Below, in pieces: positions 1 through 8,482 of a DNA stretch of 64,000 nt (position 1 is its first letter; every line of letters starts with the position of its first letter). This DNA comes from an uncultured Woeseia sp. GTDB taxonomy: Bacteria; Pseudomonadota; Gammaproteobacteria; Steroidobacterales; Woeseiaceae. The stretch is taken from assembly GCA_913031125.1 (NCBI GenBank), contig CAJWFK010000004.1:1-64000 (forward strand). The letters are read 5' to 3'. The position numbers were made by a program, and so were the translations under genes. The notes under the pieces are model-generated. The model saw only the letters and a list, made by a program, of their open reading frames with translations, was not told the DNA's origin and did not search any database.

Positions 1-2009
1 CTGTTAGCGATCGAAAAATTTGGTGTTTTCTCGGTGATGGTGAAATGGATGAACCAGAGTCGATGGGGGCTATTACGATGGCAGTCCGGGAGCGCCTGGA
101 TAACCTTATCTTTGTGGTCAATTGCAACTTGCAGCGGCTAGATGGCCCGGTTAGGGGCAATGGAAAAATCATTCAGGAACTTGAAGCGGCTTTCCTTGGG
201 GCCGGTTGGAATGTCTTGAAGGTCATATGGGGATCTCGTTGGGATCCATTACTTGCTAAAGATCATAAAGGGTTGCTCCGCCGTGTTATGGAAGAATGTG
301 TTGACGGTGAGTATCAAAACTTCAAGTCTAAGGGAGGAGCCTACGTTCGCGAGCATTTTTTTGGACGCCATCCAGAAACAGCTGAAATGGTCGCCAATCT
401 TTCTGATGATGAAATCTGGCGACTGCACCGTGGCGGGCACGACTCAGCAAAGGTTTATGCAGCTTATGATAATGCCATGAATCATACAGAGCGCCCGACC
501 ATTATTTTGGCGAAGACGGTTAAAGGTTTTGGGATGGGAGAGGCTGGTGAAGGACAGAATGTGGCTCATCAGCAGAAGAAACTCGATATTGATGAGATTA
601 AGGAGTTCCGCGATCGTTTTAATATTCCTGTCGCGGATAAAAATATCGAAGACATCCCATATTGTAAGCCCGCAGCCGACAGTTTGGAGATGGAATACTT
701 ACATGAGCGACGTAACAGACTAGGGGGCTATTTACCAAGTCGACGCACCCAGTCAATCGCGCTCGATGTACCTTCACTAGAAGCATTTAAAACCCAACTT
801 GATGGTACCGGCGAGCGTGAGGCATCCACGACTATGGCTTTTGTAAGAATTCTAGCTGCCTTAATGCGCGATAAAGATATTGGGCAACGAATTGTGCCGA
901 TTGTTCCTGATGAGGCTCGTACTTTCGGAATGGAGGGCTTGTTTCGTCAGGTCGGAATTTACTCGTCCGAGGGACAGCTGTATACACCGGAGGATGCGGA
1001 CCAGTTGATGTATTACAGGGAAGATAAGGGTGGCCAGATTCTTGAGGAAGGTATCAACGAGGCTGGCGCTTTTTGTTCCTGGCTGGCTTCAGGTACTTCT
1101 TACAGTAACCATGACACTCCCATGATTCCTTTCTATATTTACTACTCCATGTTCGGTTTTCAGCGGGTAGGGGATTTCGTCTGGGCTGGTGGTGATCAGC
1201 AGTCAAGGGGATTTTTGATTGGTGGTACGGCAGGACGTACGACATTAGCAGGCGAAGGATTACAACATCAGGATGGTCATAGCCTGGTGACCGCAACGAC
1301 GATACCTAATTGTGTTTCATATGATCCGACCTACGCTTACGAGTTAGCTGTGATCATCCAGGATGGTATGCGACGGATGTTTGTTGATCAGGAGAATGTC
1401 TTCTATTACATCACCTGCATGAATGAGAACTACGTTCATCCTCCCATGCCAAGTGGTGTTAAAGATGGAATTTTAAAGGGTTTATATCAGCTGCATGTCG
1501 GTGGCAAAGGTAAAAATCGGGTGCAGCTGATGGGTTCCGGTACGATCCTCCGTGAGGTTATTGCCGCATCGGAGCTGCTCGCGAATGATTACGGGGTGCC
1601 ATCTGATGTTTGGTCCGTGACCAGCTTTAATGAGCTGCGCCGGGAGGCGCTTGCGACGGAACGCTGGAACCAGTTACACCCGGATAAAGAGCCTCGCCAG
1701 AGTTATCTGGAGTCGGCGCTCGCACATCGAGAGGGACCATATGTTGCGGCTACTGACTATATGAAAATTGTTCCAGACCAGGTTCAACGCTGGATGCCGG
1801 GCCCTTATGTAACTCTTGGGACGGATGGTTTTGGACGAAGCGATAGTCGCCATGCGCTGCGACGTTTTTTTGAGGTGGATAGGCGTTACATTGCAGTAAC
1901 AGCGCTGAAAGCGCTAGCGGATGAAGGAAAGATTGAGCAACAGGTAGTTGCAGCGGCGATCGCGAAGTACGAAATCGATCCGGATAAGCCAGATCCAGTG
2001 ACCCTCTGA
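1..2009 (+). CDS. aceE: Pyruvate dehydrogenase E1 component, 3' part
   Basis: Homodimeric-type pyruvate dehydrogenase E1: thiamine-diphosphate-dependent decarboxylation of pyruvate and acetylation of the lipoyl group on E2. The gene enters from the left edge; the frame is open from base 3, so the N-terminus (about a quarter of the usual ~890 aa) lies outside. The first visible residues hold the ThDP/Mg motif GDGEMDEPES followed by NLIFVVNCNLQRLDGPVRGN, characteristic of bacterial AceE. The later part carries the transketolase pyrimidine-binding and C-terminal domains (for example VPDEARTFGMEGLFRQVG). The stop codon overlaps the next start by one base (TGATG), indicating translational coupling with aceF. 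Confidence 0.97.
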   Translation, partial: VSDRKIWCFLGDGEMDEPESMGAITMAVRERLDNLIFVVNCNLQRLDGPVRGNGKIIQELEAAFLGAGWNVLKVIWGSRWDPLLAKDHKGLLRRVMEECVDGEYQNFKSKGGAYVREHFFGRHPETAEMVANLSDDEIWRLHRGGHDSAKVYAAYDNAMNHTERPTIILAKTVKGFGMGEAGEGQNVAHQQKKLDIDEIKEFRDRFNIPVADKNIEDIPYCKPAADSLEMEYLHERRNRLGGYLPSRRTQSIALDVPSLEAFKTQLDGTGEREASTTMAFVRILAALMRDKDIGQRIVPIVPDEARTFGMEGLFRQVGIYSSEGQLYTPEDADQLMYYREDKGGQILEEGINEAGAFCSWLASGTSYSNHDTPMIPFYIYYSMFGFQRVGDFVWAGGDQQSRGFLIGGTAGRTTLAGEGLQHQDGHSLVTATTIPNCVSYDPTYAYELAVIIQDGMRRMFVDQENVFYYITCMNENYVHPPMPSGVKDGILKGLYQLHVGGKGKNRVQLMGSGTILREVIAASELLANDYGVPSDVWSVTSFNELRREALATERWNQLHPDKEPRQSYLESALAHREGPYVAATDYMKIVPDQVQRWMPGPYVTLGTDGFGRSDSRHALRRFFEVDRRYIAVTALKALADEGKIEQQVVAAAIAKYEIDPDKPDPVTL

Positions 2010-3301
2010 TGTCTAATCTTACCGAGATTGTCGTGCCGAATATCGGTGATTTTACTGACGTTGATGTTATTGAGGTCTTGGTAAAAAAAGGAGACAAGGT
2101 AAACCCCGAGGATGGATTGATCACTTTAGAGACAGATAAAGCCACGATAGAGGTGCCGACAACTGTGGGAGGAACCGTTGAGTCAGTGCTGGTTTCGGTG
2201 GGTGACAAAGTTACCGAGGGTCATCCGATTGCCGTTCTACTGGAGGAAAAAGCAGTTGCCGAAAATATAACGTCATCACCTGAAGAAATAGTTGCGGTAG
2301 CAGTTGATACCCCACCGCCAGTTACCGCTTCAAAGCCTGTCTCATCACCAAGACCTGTCAGTGGCGAGTTGCCGCCTATTGATGAAGCTGGTTTTGCCAA
2401 GGCACATGCTAGTCCGTCCGTAAGGAAATTAGCTCGTGAGCTGGGCGTTGATCTGATTCAGGTTAAAGGAACTGGACAAAAACTTCGTATTCTTCATGAG
2501 GATGTTAAGGGTTTTGTGAAGGCGATCTTGACGGGGAAGTTTTCACCTTCAGGTATGTCCTTACCGCAGGTTCCCAAGGTTGATTTTAGTAAATTTGGTG
2601 AAATAGATGTTCAGCCACTTAGCCGTATCCAGAAAATATCAGGACCGCGGTTACAGGCTAGCTGGATTAATTTACCGCATGTTACACAACATGATCTTGC
2701 GGATATTACGGACTTGGAAGCTAAGCGCAGTGAACTAAAGGGGGCAGCTAAAGAGAGAGGTATCAGTCTTACACCCCTGGCGTTCGTTATTAAAGCCTGC
2801 ATAAGGGCTCTTAAGGAGTATCCGAAGGTTAATGCTTCATTATCAGGGGATGGGGAGTCAGTAGTTTACAAGCAATATTGGCATATTGGTTTTGCGGCTG
2901 ATACTGAGCATGGTTTGATGGTTCCGGTTATTCGCGATGCCGATAAGCTGAGCCTCCACGAATTGGCGACAGAGCTTGGTTTGCTGTCTATGGCGGCTCG
3001 CAATGGAACTTTAAAAGGTGATCAGTTGCAAGGTGCTTCGTTTACGGTTTCAAGTCTTGGGGGTATTGGAGGTACTGGCTTTACCCCTATTGTTAATGCG
3101 CCAGAAGCCGCAATTCTCGGTGTAGCCCGAAGCTCTATGCAGCCGGTCTGGAATGGCTCCGAGTTCGAACCGCGCCTGATGCTTCCAGTAGCACTTTCCT
3201 ATGATCACCGATTGATAGATGGAGCGTATGCTGTTCGTTTTACAACTTTTTTGTGTGAGCAGTTGGCCAATGTAGAAAAATTAACAAAGGCAACGCCTTA
3301 G
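2009..3301 (+). CDS. aceF: Dihydrolipoamide acetyltransferase (PDH E2)
   Basis: E2 core of the pyruvate dehydrogenase complex; transfers acetyl from lipoamide to CoA. 430 aa with one lipoyl domain (residues ~3-80, modified Lys in ETDKATIEVP), a Pro/Ala-rich linker, a peripheral-subunit-binding domain (~residues 133-170, ASPSVRKLARELGVDL) and the catalytic domain ending in SYDHRLIDGAYAVRF with the active-site His and Asp. It has one lipoyl domain rather than the three of the E. coli enzyme, which explains the smaller size. It overlaps aceE and lpd by one base each, so the three genes form one operon. Confidence 0.97.
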   Translation: MSNLTEIVVPNIGDFTDVDVIEVLVKKGDKVNPEDGLITLETDKATIEVPTTVGGTVESVLVSVGDKVTEGHPIAVLLEEKAVAENITSSPEEIVAVAVDTPPPVTASKPVSSPRPVSGELPPIDEAGFAKAHASPSVRKLARELGVDLIQVKGTGQKLRILHEDVKGFVKAILTGKFSPSGMSLPQVPKVDFSKFGEIDVQPLSRIQKISGPRLQASWINLPHVTQHDLADITDLEAKRSELKGAAKERGISLTPLAFVIKACIRALKEYPKVNASLSGDGESVVYKQYWHIGFAADTEHGLMVPVIRDADKLSLHELATELGLLSMAARNGTLKGDQLQGASFTVSSLGGIGGTGFTPIVNAPEAAILGVARSSMQPVWNGSEFEPRLMLPVALSYDHRLIDGAYAVRFTTFLCEQLANVEKLTKATP

Positions 3302-5046
3302 TGGCAGCCACGACAAACATTTCTATCCCGAACCTTGGCGATTTCAATGACGTTGAAGTCATAGAAGTATTAGTGAAAATAGGTGAACAAGTAACTGCCG
3401 AAGATTCACTTATTACGCTTGAAACTGATAAAGCCACCATGGATATTCCGGCGCCAATCACCGGGACTATCCTTTCTATAGATGTAGCGATCGGTGACAC
3501 CGTCAACTCCGGAGATATTATTGCTACTGTTGACGCTCAGGATGAAACAAATGCCGCTCCTGCGAAGGCTGTAAAGTCTGATACAGCGGAAGTGACGCCT
3601 ATTAGCAAAGCGTCGGTTGATACCAAAAAAATACATTCATCAACGGATTATTCTGCGGATTTAGTCGTTATCGGCGCTGGTCCAGGAGGCTACACTGCAG
3701 CTTTTCGTGCAGCAGATCTTGGGCTTGAGGTTATTCTGGTAGAGCGTCGTGAGACTCTGGGTGGTGTCTGTCTCAATGTGGGGTGTATTCCGTCGAAAGC
3801 ATTACTGCATGCAGCTAAGGTGATCGATGATGCTAAAGCAATGGCGGACCATGGAGTAAGATTTGGTACACCTGAAATCGATGCAGATTCGCTTCGGGGA
3901 TGGAAAAATGAGGTGATCGGCGGACTTACTAGTGGTCTTGACCAACTCGCGAAAAAACGCAAGGTGCAGGTCATTCAGGGGAGCGCAAGTTTCGGATCTC
4001 CAACCCACCTTGATTTGGATAACGGCGAAACAATTGGGTTTAATCAATGCATTATCGCCGCGGGTTCGGAGCCCATCATGTTGCCCGAATTGCCGGACGA
4101 CCCGCGTATTGTCGATTCAACCGGAGCGTTAGAAGTTGATCCAATACCGGAACGATTGCTGGTTGTTGGTGGAGGTATTATCGGTCTCGAGATGGCTTGC
4201 GTTTATAGCGCGCTCGGGGCTGGTGTAACAGTAGTTGAGCTGCTGGATCAGCTGATGCCAGAAACTGATCGTGATCTCGTCAAGCCATTCCTTAAGATAG
4301 TTGAAAGTAGGTATGACAATATTATTTTAGGAACTAAAGTCGCGGGAATGCAGGCTGAGACTGATGGGATTAATGTTACCTTCGAGAAAGGTGGTGAGCA
4401 ATCTGTTCAGATGTTTGACAAAGTGCTGGTCTCGATTGGTCGCCGGGCAAACGGAGACAAATTAAATGCCGATAAAGCAGGTGTCGCTGTCGATGAACGA
4501 GGAAATATTGCAGTAAATAAGCAAATGCAGACTAATGTCACCCATATTTTTGCCGTTGGTGATCTTGCTGGCGGACCGATGCTAGCGCACAAGGCGACGC
4601 ATGAAGCTAAAGTGGCAGCAGAAGTTGCTGCTGGTGAAAAAAGTGCTTTTGATGCACGCGCAATTCCATCGGTCGCTTATACAGATCCGGAAATTGCCTG
4701 GGTGGGACTCACAGAAACAGAAGCTACTGAACAGGGTATTAATTATGAGAAAGCCCAATTTCCGTGGGCTGCGAGTGGCCGAGCCTTGTCTCTGAGCAGG
4801 GCGGAGGGTTTTACCAAGCTTCTTTTTGATACGGTAACAGGTAGAGTTTTAGGTGGCGGTATTGTGGGGCCGAGTGCTGGTGACCTGATTGCTGAAGTAG
4901 CGCTTGCGGTTGAGATGGGTGCAGATGCCGTCGACGTCAGTCGTGCGATTCATCCTCATCCGACACTCTCAGAAACGGTTGCCTTTGCCGCGGAAGCATT
5001 CGACGGTACTCTGACCGATCTGTATATACCAAAAACTAATAGGTAA
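3301..5046 (+). CDS. lpd: Dihydrolipoamide dehydrogenase (E3) with N-terminal lipoyl domain
   Basis: FAD flavoprotein that reoxidises dihydrolipoamide and makes NADH. 581 aa, about 110 longer than a plain E3. Residues ~4-80 are a biotinyl/lipoyl domain with target Lys in ETDKATMDIP, then a linker, then the pyridine-nucleotide disulfide oxidoreductase core starting near residue 118. The redox-active cysteines are in GGVCLNVGCIPSKALLH, the NAD fold is VVGGGIIGLEMA, and the C-terminal His-Glu dyad is in HPHPTLSE. The GTG start overlaps the TAG stop of aceF (TAGTG). The N-terminal domain closely matches that of aceF (GDFNDVEVIEVLVK against GDFTDVDVIEVLVK), which suggests duplication or fusion of one lipoyl module. 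Confidence 0.97.
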   Translation: MAATTNISIPNLGDFNDVEVIEVLVKIGEQVTAEDSLITLETDKATMDIPAPITGTILSIDVAIGDTVNSGDIIATVDAQDETNAAPAKAVKSDTAEVTPISKASVDTKKIHSSTDYSADLVVIGAGPGGYTAAFRAADLGLEVILVERRETLGGVCLNVGCIPSKALLHAAKVIDDAKAMADHGVRFGTPEIDADSLRGWKNEVIGGLTSGLDQLAKKRKVQVIQGSASFGSPTHLDLDNGETIGFNQCIIAAGSEPIMLPELPDDPRIVDSTGALEVDPIPERLLVVGGGIIGLEMACVYSALGAGVTVVELLDQLMPETDRDLVKPFLKIVESRYDNIILGTKVAGMQAETDGINVTFEKGGEQSVQMFDKVLVSIGRRANGDKLNADKAGVAVDERGNIAVNKQMQTNVTHIFAVGDLAGGPMLAHKATHEAKVAAEVAAGEKSAFDARAIPSVAYTDPEIAWVGLTETEATEQGINYEKAQFPWAASGRALSLSRAEGFTKLLFDTVTGRVLGGGIVGPSAGDLIAEVALAVEMGADAVDVSRAIHPHPTLSETVAFAAEAFDGTLTDLYIPKTNR

Positions 5047-5053
5047 TAAACTT

Positions 5054-6190
5054 TTGGCCAAGACATCTAAACTGACATTGGAAACATTAGCCGCTAATGC
5101 TGACGGTGCTTTTGAGAACGCCAGAAGCATGCCGCCAGCGATGTACCATGACCCGGAAATATACGATCTGGAACTTGATCGGCTATTTCGACATGAATGG
5201 ATCTGCATCGGTAGGCTAGCGGAAATGCCTGAGCCTGGTGATTATATTTGTCGTGACATCATTGATTCACCGGTTTTTACGGTTCGTCAGGTTGATAGAT
5301 CGGTAAAGGCATTTGCAAATGTGTGCCTTCATCGTTCGGCCAGCCTCTTGCAGGGTCAGGGGCATGTTAGCCGCATCAGTTGCCCATACCATTCCTGGAC
5401 TTATGACCTGGATGGTCAGCTGGTTGGTGCACCTTTTATGAATGAGACGCCGGGTTTCGATGTAAAAAAATTCCGACTGAAGGCTTTGCCTTGCGATATT
5501 TGGGAGGGGTTTGTATACGTCTCCCTCGATGCTAATGCGAGCCCATTGGCTGAAAGTCTCACCGGTATGTCGCAGCTTGTCAGTGATTTTAGAATGGGAG
5601 ACTACGTTTCTGTTTTTGAGCAGGTCGAAACCTGGGACACGAATTGGAAGTGCCTCGTTGAAAATTTCATGGATTCCTACCATATTCACCGGGTACACAA
5701 GGATTCTTTTGCTAAGTATGGGAGCTCGGAAGACATCACAAGTCTGTTTCCGGGCGGCGAGCGGTATACCTACCACCTGATTCAGGAACATGAAGAGCGA
5801 AAATCTGTTTATGCTCATCCTGATAACACATGGCTTAAGGGTGATGACCGCTATAAGACGTACCTAATTAACATTTTTCCATCACACGTTATCCAGCTCC
5901 AACCCGATCTTCTATGGTATTTGTCTATCCTGCCCTCTGGTATAGGACAAATATCCATTCGTTGGGGGGTTTCCATACCCGCCGAAATATTAGAGGATGC
6001 ACCTATTCGTCAAGCTGTTATTGACGAACAAATGGACCTTATCCACCAGGTAAATAGTGAAGACCGGCCAATTGTTGAGAATGTGTTTTGCAGTACGGCG
6101 TCACCTAAGGCTGTTCCGGGCCCACTGTCTTATCTGGAAAGAAATTTGTGGGATTTCGAGCGCTATTTAGCTCGCCATTTATCCAGCTAG
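5054..6190 (+). CDS. Rieske non-heme iron oxygenase, alpha-subunit type
   Basis: Aromatic-ring-hydroxylating-dioxygenase family protein, 378 aa, probably cytoplasmic. The Rieske [2Fe-2S] ligands are Cys91, His93, Cys110 and His113 (CLHRS then CPYHSW). The mononuclear-iron segment is ENFMDSYHIHRVH with Asn204, Asp207, His210 and His215. Length and motifs fit the small subfamily that includes glycine-betaine and carnitine-type monooxygenases, but the substrate cannot be read from sequence. It starts with TTG 7 bp after the lpd stop, so it is probably cotranscribed with the pyruvate dehydrogenase genes, which is odd. No reductase or ferredoxin partner gene is adjacent. The 3' end overlaps the converging MarR-like gene by 4 bp. 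Confidence 0.9.
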   Translation: MAKTSKLTLETLAANADGAFENARSMPPAMYHDPEIYDLELDRLFRHEWICIGRLAEMPEPGDYICRDIIDSPVFTVRQVDRSVKAFANVCLHRSASLLQGQGHVSRISCPYHSWTYDLDGQLVGAPFMNETPGFDVKKFRLKALPCDIWEGFVYVSLDANASPLAESLTGMSQLVSDFRMGDYVSVFEQVETWDTNWKCLVENFMDSYHIHRVHKDSFAKYGSSEDITSLFPGGERYTYHLIQEHEERKSVYAHPDNTWLKGDDRYKTYLINIFPSHVIQLQPDLLWYLSILPSGIGQISIRWGVSIPAEILEDAPIRQAVIDEQMDLIHQVNSEDRPIVENVFCSTASPKAVPGPLSYLERNLWDFERYLARHLSS

Positions 6191-6654
6191 TTAATTTTCT
6201 CTTTTTTCGCCATACCATGTTGCAAAGAACGCGAATAATCTCTTTGTGACCGAGCTGGTTTGGTTTTTTTATCAGCACTGACGCCCATAGAATTTGAAAC
6301 CAAACTTTGGGCTAAATTGGTTAGTTCCTCGGTGTCTTTTAATAGGGCGTCGCGATAGGGTGTTGTCAAACCATAAAGTTTTTTTCGGGCATCATCCCCA
6401 TCATAAGACCAATCGCAAACGCCATGTTTGACCAGTTTCCGCAAGGTATTGGCCACCGAACTCTTAGGCATTTGTAATGTTTGCGTTGCCTCAGTCAGAA
6501 AGACCGGTTGGTTATTTCTTGCGCAGTTGATAACGTAGCCAATGATGACTAATTCGTTAAGTGTTATATCACCGCCATATTTATTTCGCAGTTTATAGAC
6601 GACGACCCGTATAAACATTGCGGTATCTTCATTTGTCCATAGAGTTTTTTGCAT
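6187..6654 (-). CDS. MarR-like winged-helix regulator, copy A
   Basis: 155 aa DNA-binding protein with a winged helix: the recognition region is TLQMPKSSVANTLRKLVKHGV followed by a wing with Asp/Arg/Lys (DDARKKLYGLT). It is a clear paralog of the gene immediately upstream on the same strand; shared blocks include GGD(I/L)TLNELV, MPKSS(V/I)ANTL and GVC. The unusually basic C-terminal tail (residues ~130-155) differs between the two. It likely dimerises and represses transcription in response to a small molecule. The target is unknown; the convergent Rieske gene and the neighbouring lipoprotein genes are candidates. Confidence 0.8.
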   Translation of the reverse strand: MQKTLWTNEDTAMFIRVVVYKLRNKYGGDITLNELVIIGYVINCARNNQPVFLTEATQTLQMPKSSVANTLRKLVKHGVCDWSYDGDDARKKLYGLTTPYRDALLKDTEELTNLAQSLVSNSMGVSADKKTKPARSQRDYSRSLQHGMAKKEKIN

Positions 6655-6749
6655 CGACCCAAAGTCTATAACTTCTCGATCGCAAAAGCCGATTTAGTAC
6701 GATCTGTGGTACTAGTTTTGAAAAATATTCTCGCTCTCTATTAGTTGCT

Positions 6750-7202
6750 TTATTCGATCCGAAATCTTGTGGAGAGATATATATCGTCATCCGATCTGCG
6801 GCTGAATCGCTTTGATCCTGAGGGCTTTTGTTTATGATTTGAGGTAATAAAACCTCTTGCCATTTCGCTTAATTCCTCGACATGCTCTGACAAAATTACA
6901 CGATAAGTTTCGGTCATCTGGTAAATCTTCTTTCGTCCATCATCGGGATCAGTAGTGCATTCACAGACCCCACGGTTTGCAAGTTTATTCAGTGTGTTTG
7001 CTATTGAACTTTTAGGCATCTCCAATACCGATACAGCGTCACTTAAGAAAATTTCTTCGTCATAACGAATACAGGCAATGATGTAAGCGATGACAACTAA
7101 CTCATTTAGTGTCAAATCTCCGCCGAACACATCCCGGAGTTTGTAAACACCGGCCCGTATCAACAGTGTGGTGTTTTTATTCTTCCAAAAGTTTTTATCC
7201 AT
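6750..7202 (-). CDS. MarR-like winged-helix regulator, copy B
   Basis: 150 aa, roughly half identical by eye to copy A over the first ~120 residues, with the same helix-turn-helix core (LEMPKSSIANTLNKLANRGV) and a wing ending in DDGRKKIYQMT. Copies A and B are 95 bp apart on the minus strand and arose by tandem duplication. It is divergent from the lipoprotein gene at 7355, with about 150 bp of shared promoter space in which it could act. The ligand and operator are not recognisable. Confidence 0.8.
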   Translation of the reverse strand: MDKNFWKNKNTTLLIRAGVYKLRDVFGGDLTLNELVVIAYIIACIRYDEEIFLSDAVSVLEMPKSSIANTLNKLANRGVCECTTDPDDGRKKIYQMTETYRVILSEHVEELSEMARGFITSNHKQKPSGSKRFSRRSDDDIYLSTRFRIE

Positions 7203-7354
7203 AGAGAACTTATCTTACCCTTCTTTCCGCTTAAGCCTAACAAATTGAATTCATGGCTAAAAAGAATGTCCGATCCATCGTACTAGATTTTAAAACAGCT
7301 AATCCGCTCATATATGCTTGAACTCTTTTCACTGATTTCTTGAAAGGATGTTCA

Positions 7355-7807
7355 ATGCTGAAAATTTTGAAAATCGGATTAATCATTGTGCTTGCCTGTT
7401 CCGGGTGTGCGTCATCACCAAAGAAGCTTGAACCACAGAAAGTTTCTGTCGTACCTGAAAGCATTACTAATCAAGCGCAATATGAACAAGACGTTGTTGA
7501 GTGTGATGAGATCGCGCAGCAGTATGATTTGAGCGATAAAAAGGTCTTGAAAAAGATTTTGGGTGCCGGCATTGGAGGGGCTGGAGGGTACTTCGTTACT
7601 GGTAGTTTGGCGGGCCTTGGGATGTTAGTGGGTGCTGTTCCGGTGGGTAGCTGGTTGGCACTGTCTGCGATAGGGACACTTGCTGGCGCTGCTGCGGGCG
7701 CCAAGATGCAGGAAGCAGATACTTCACAGGAGGAGCTGCGCGCGCGACAAAATATTTTGTACAACTGTCTGGATGAAAAAGGCTATGACATCAAGGTTGA
7801 GAAATAA
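7355..7807 (+). CDS. Small glycine-zipper lipoprotein, copy 1
   Basis: 150 aa predicted lipoprotein: a short hydrophobic signal with lipobox ACSGC and the acylated Cys about 18 residues in. The middle (residues ~70-110) is a Gly/Ala-rich hydrophobic zipper (GAGIGGAGGYFVTGSLAG and further) able to insert in or pack against membranes. Conserved single cysteines sit in VVECDE and YNCLDEKGY. I chose ATG at 7355 over an upstream in-frame TTG (7340) because AAAGGA at 7343-7348 is well spaced for it. Function unknown. It is homologous to the next gene. Confidence 0.75.
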   Translation: MLKILKIGLIIVLACSGCASSPKKLEPQKVSVVPESITNQAQYEQDVVECDEIAQQYDLSDKKVLKKILGAGIGGAGGYFVTGSLAGLGMLVGAVPVGSWLALSAIGTLAGAAAGAKMQEADTSQEELRARQNILYNCLDEKGYDIKVEK

Positions 7808-7813
7808 CCATAC

Positions 7814-8257
7814 ATGGAATCTAAGATACAAAAACAGGTCATGGTTTGCGGGGCAGCTGTAATGATTTGCTCCGGCTGTGCAACGATAGATCAGTTGGCG
7901 CCCGTTCCACCGGAGCCGGGTTTCATGGTCGATGAGAGAACTATAACTGATCGGGCCAAATACGAGTCGGATTTTTTCGAGTGTGCCCAGACGGCAAACT
8001 ACAACTCGACCGATCAAAAAGCGGAGAGGGTTGGTACTGCGGTGGCAATAGATATTGGCCTGGCTGCTCTCTCAGCCGGACTGGCGCCATTTACGGGTGG
8101 TTTGAGTGTATATGGTGGTGGTCGAGCTAGCGATATGTTGGCAAAAGAATTGCTCGAGGAGGCCAGCAATCCAGAAGAAAAAGCTGTTCTGGTTGGTTGT
8201 CTGGAGGATAGGGGGTATGCGGTCTACTTAACAACCTTGGAAGAGGATGATGATTAA
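7814..8257 (+). CDS. Small lipoprotein, copy 2
   Basis: 147 aa predicted lipoprotein with lipobox ICSGC, 6 bp after copy 1 and paralogous to it. Shared elements are the post-lipobox Pro-rich segment, (T/N)(D/Q)(R/A)AKYE-like helix, a Cys in FFECAQ, a Gly-rich hydrophobic centre (~residues 75-110) and the terminal GCLEDRGY matching NCLDEKGY of copy 1. Probably outer-membrane-anchored, role unknown. The stop codon overlaps a following small ORF (ATGATGATTAA). Confidence 0.75.
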   Translation: MESKIQKQVMVCGAAVMICSGCATIDQLAPVPPEPGFMVDERTITDRAKYESDFFECAQTANYNSTDQKAERVGTAVAIDIGLAALSAGLAPFTGGLSVYGGGRASDMLAKELLEEASNPEEKAVLVGCLEDRGYAVYLTTLEEDDD

Positions 8258-8336
8258 GCTAGGTCACTTAGCGTTAATCGGATTGCTGGCGATAATTTAT
8301 ACAAGTCCGGCACTCGCACAAATGCCATCCAACTAG
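8250..8336 (+). CDS. Orphan signal-peptide mini-ORF (possible gene remnant)
   Basis: A 28-codon ORF starting inside the last codons of the preceding lipoprotein gene (ATGATGATTAA overlap; an ATG at 8247 is also in frame). It reads as an almost textbook Sec signal peptide: Lys near the start, a hydrophobic core, then SPALAQ as a cleavage site, followed by only five more residues (MPSN ending at TAG). Either this is the 5' remnant of a secreted-protein gene whose body was deleted, or it is a genuine tiny translationally coupled product. Nothing homologous continues in any frame downstream. Confidence 0.4.
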   Translation: MIKLGHLALIGLLAIIYTSPALAQMPSN

Positions 8337-8482
8337 GTAACGATCGCTTTAAGTCGCTAAGTATAATAATTATTCGAGATATACGAGATAAGTATATGTA
8401 GTCAATAGTTAAACTATACTATTCTTTCTCGTCGGGAATTGCATTATTTTAGTTCCACAGGGTGTTGGGACCAGACAAGCAA
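8337..8482. other. Intergenic, convergent, AT-rich
   Basis: Gap between the lipoprotein cluster (+) and the converging M24 gene (-). It contains short AT palindromes (AATAATTATT near 8370; ATAGTT-A-AACTAT at 8405-8417) but no GC-rich terminator stem with a T-run and no credible ORF. Confidence 0.5.

Noticed and set aside
5267-5818. A 183-codon reading on the minus strand within the Rieske gene
   Set aside because: Opposite-strand shadow of a well-supported gene with intact iron-binding motifs; no protein family recognised.
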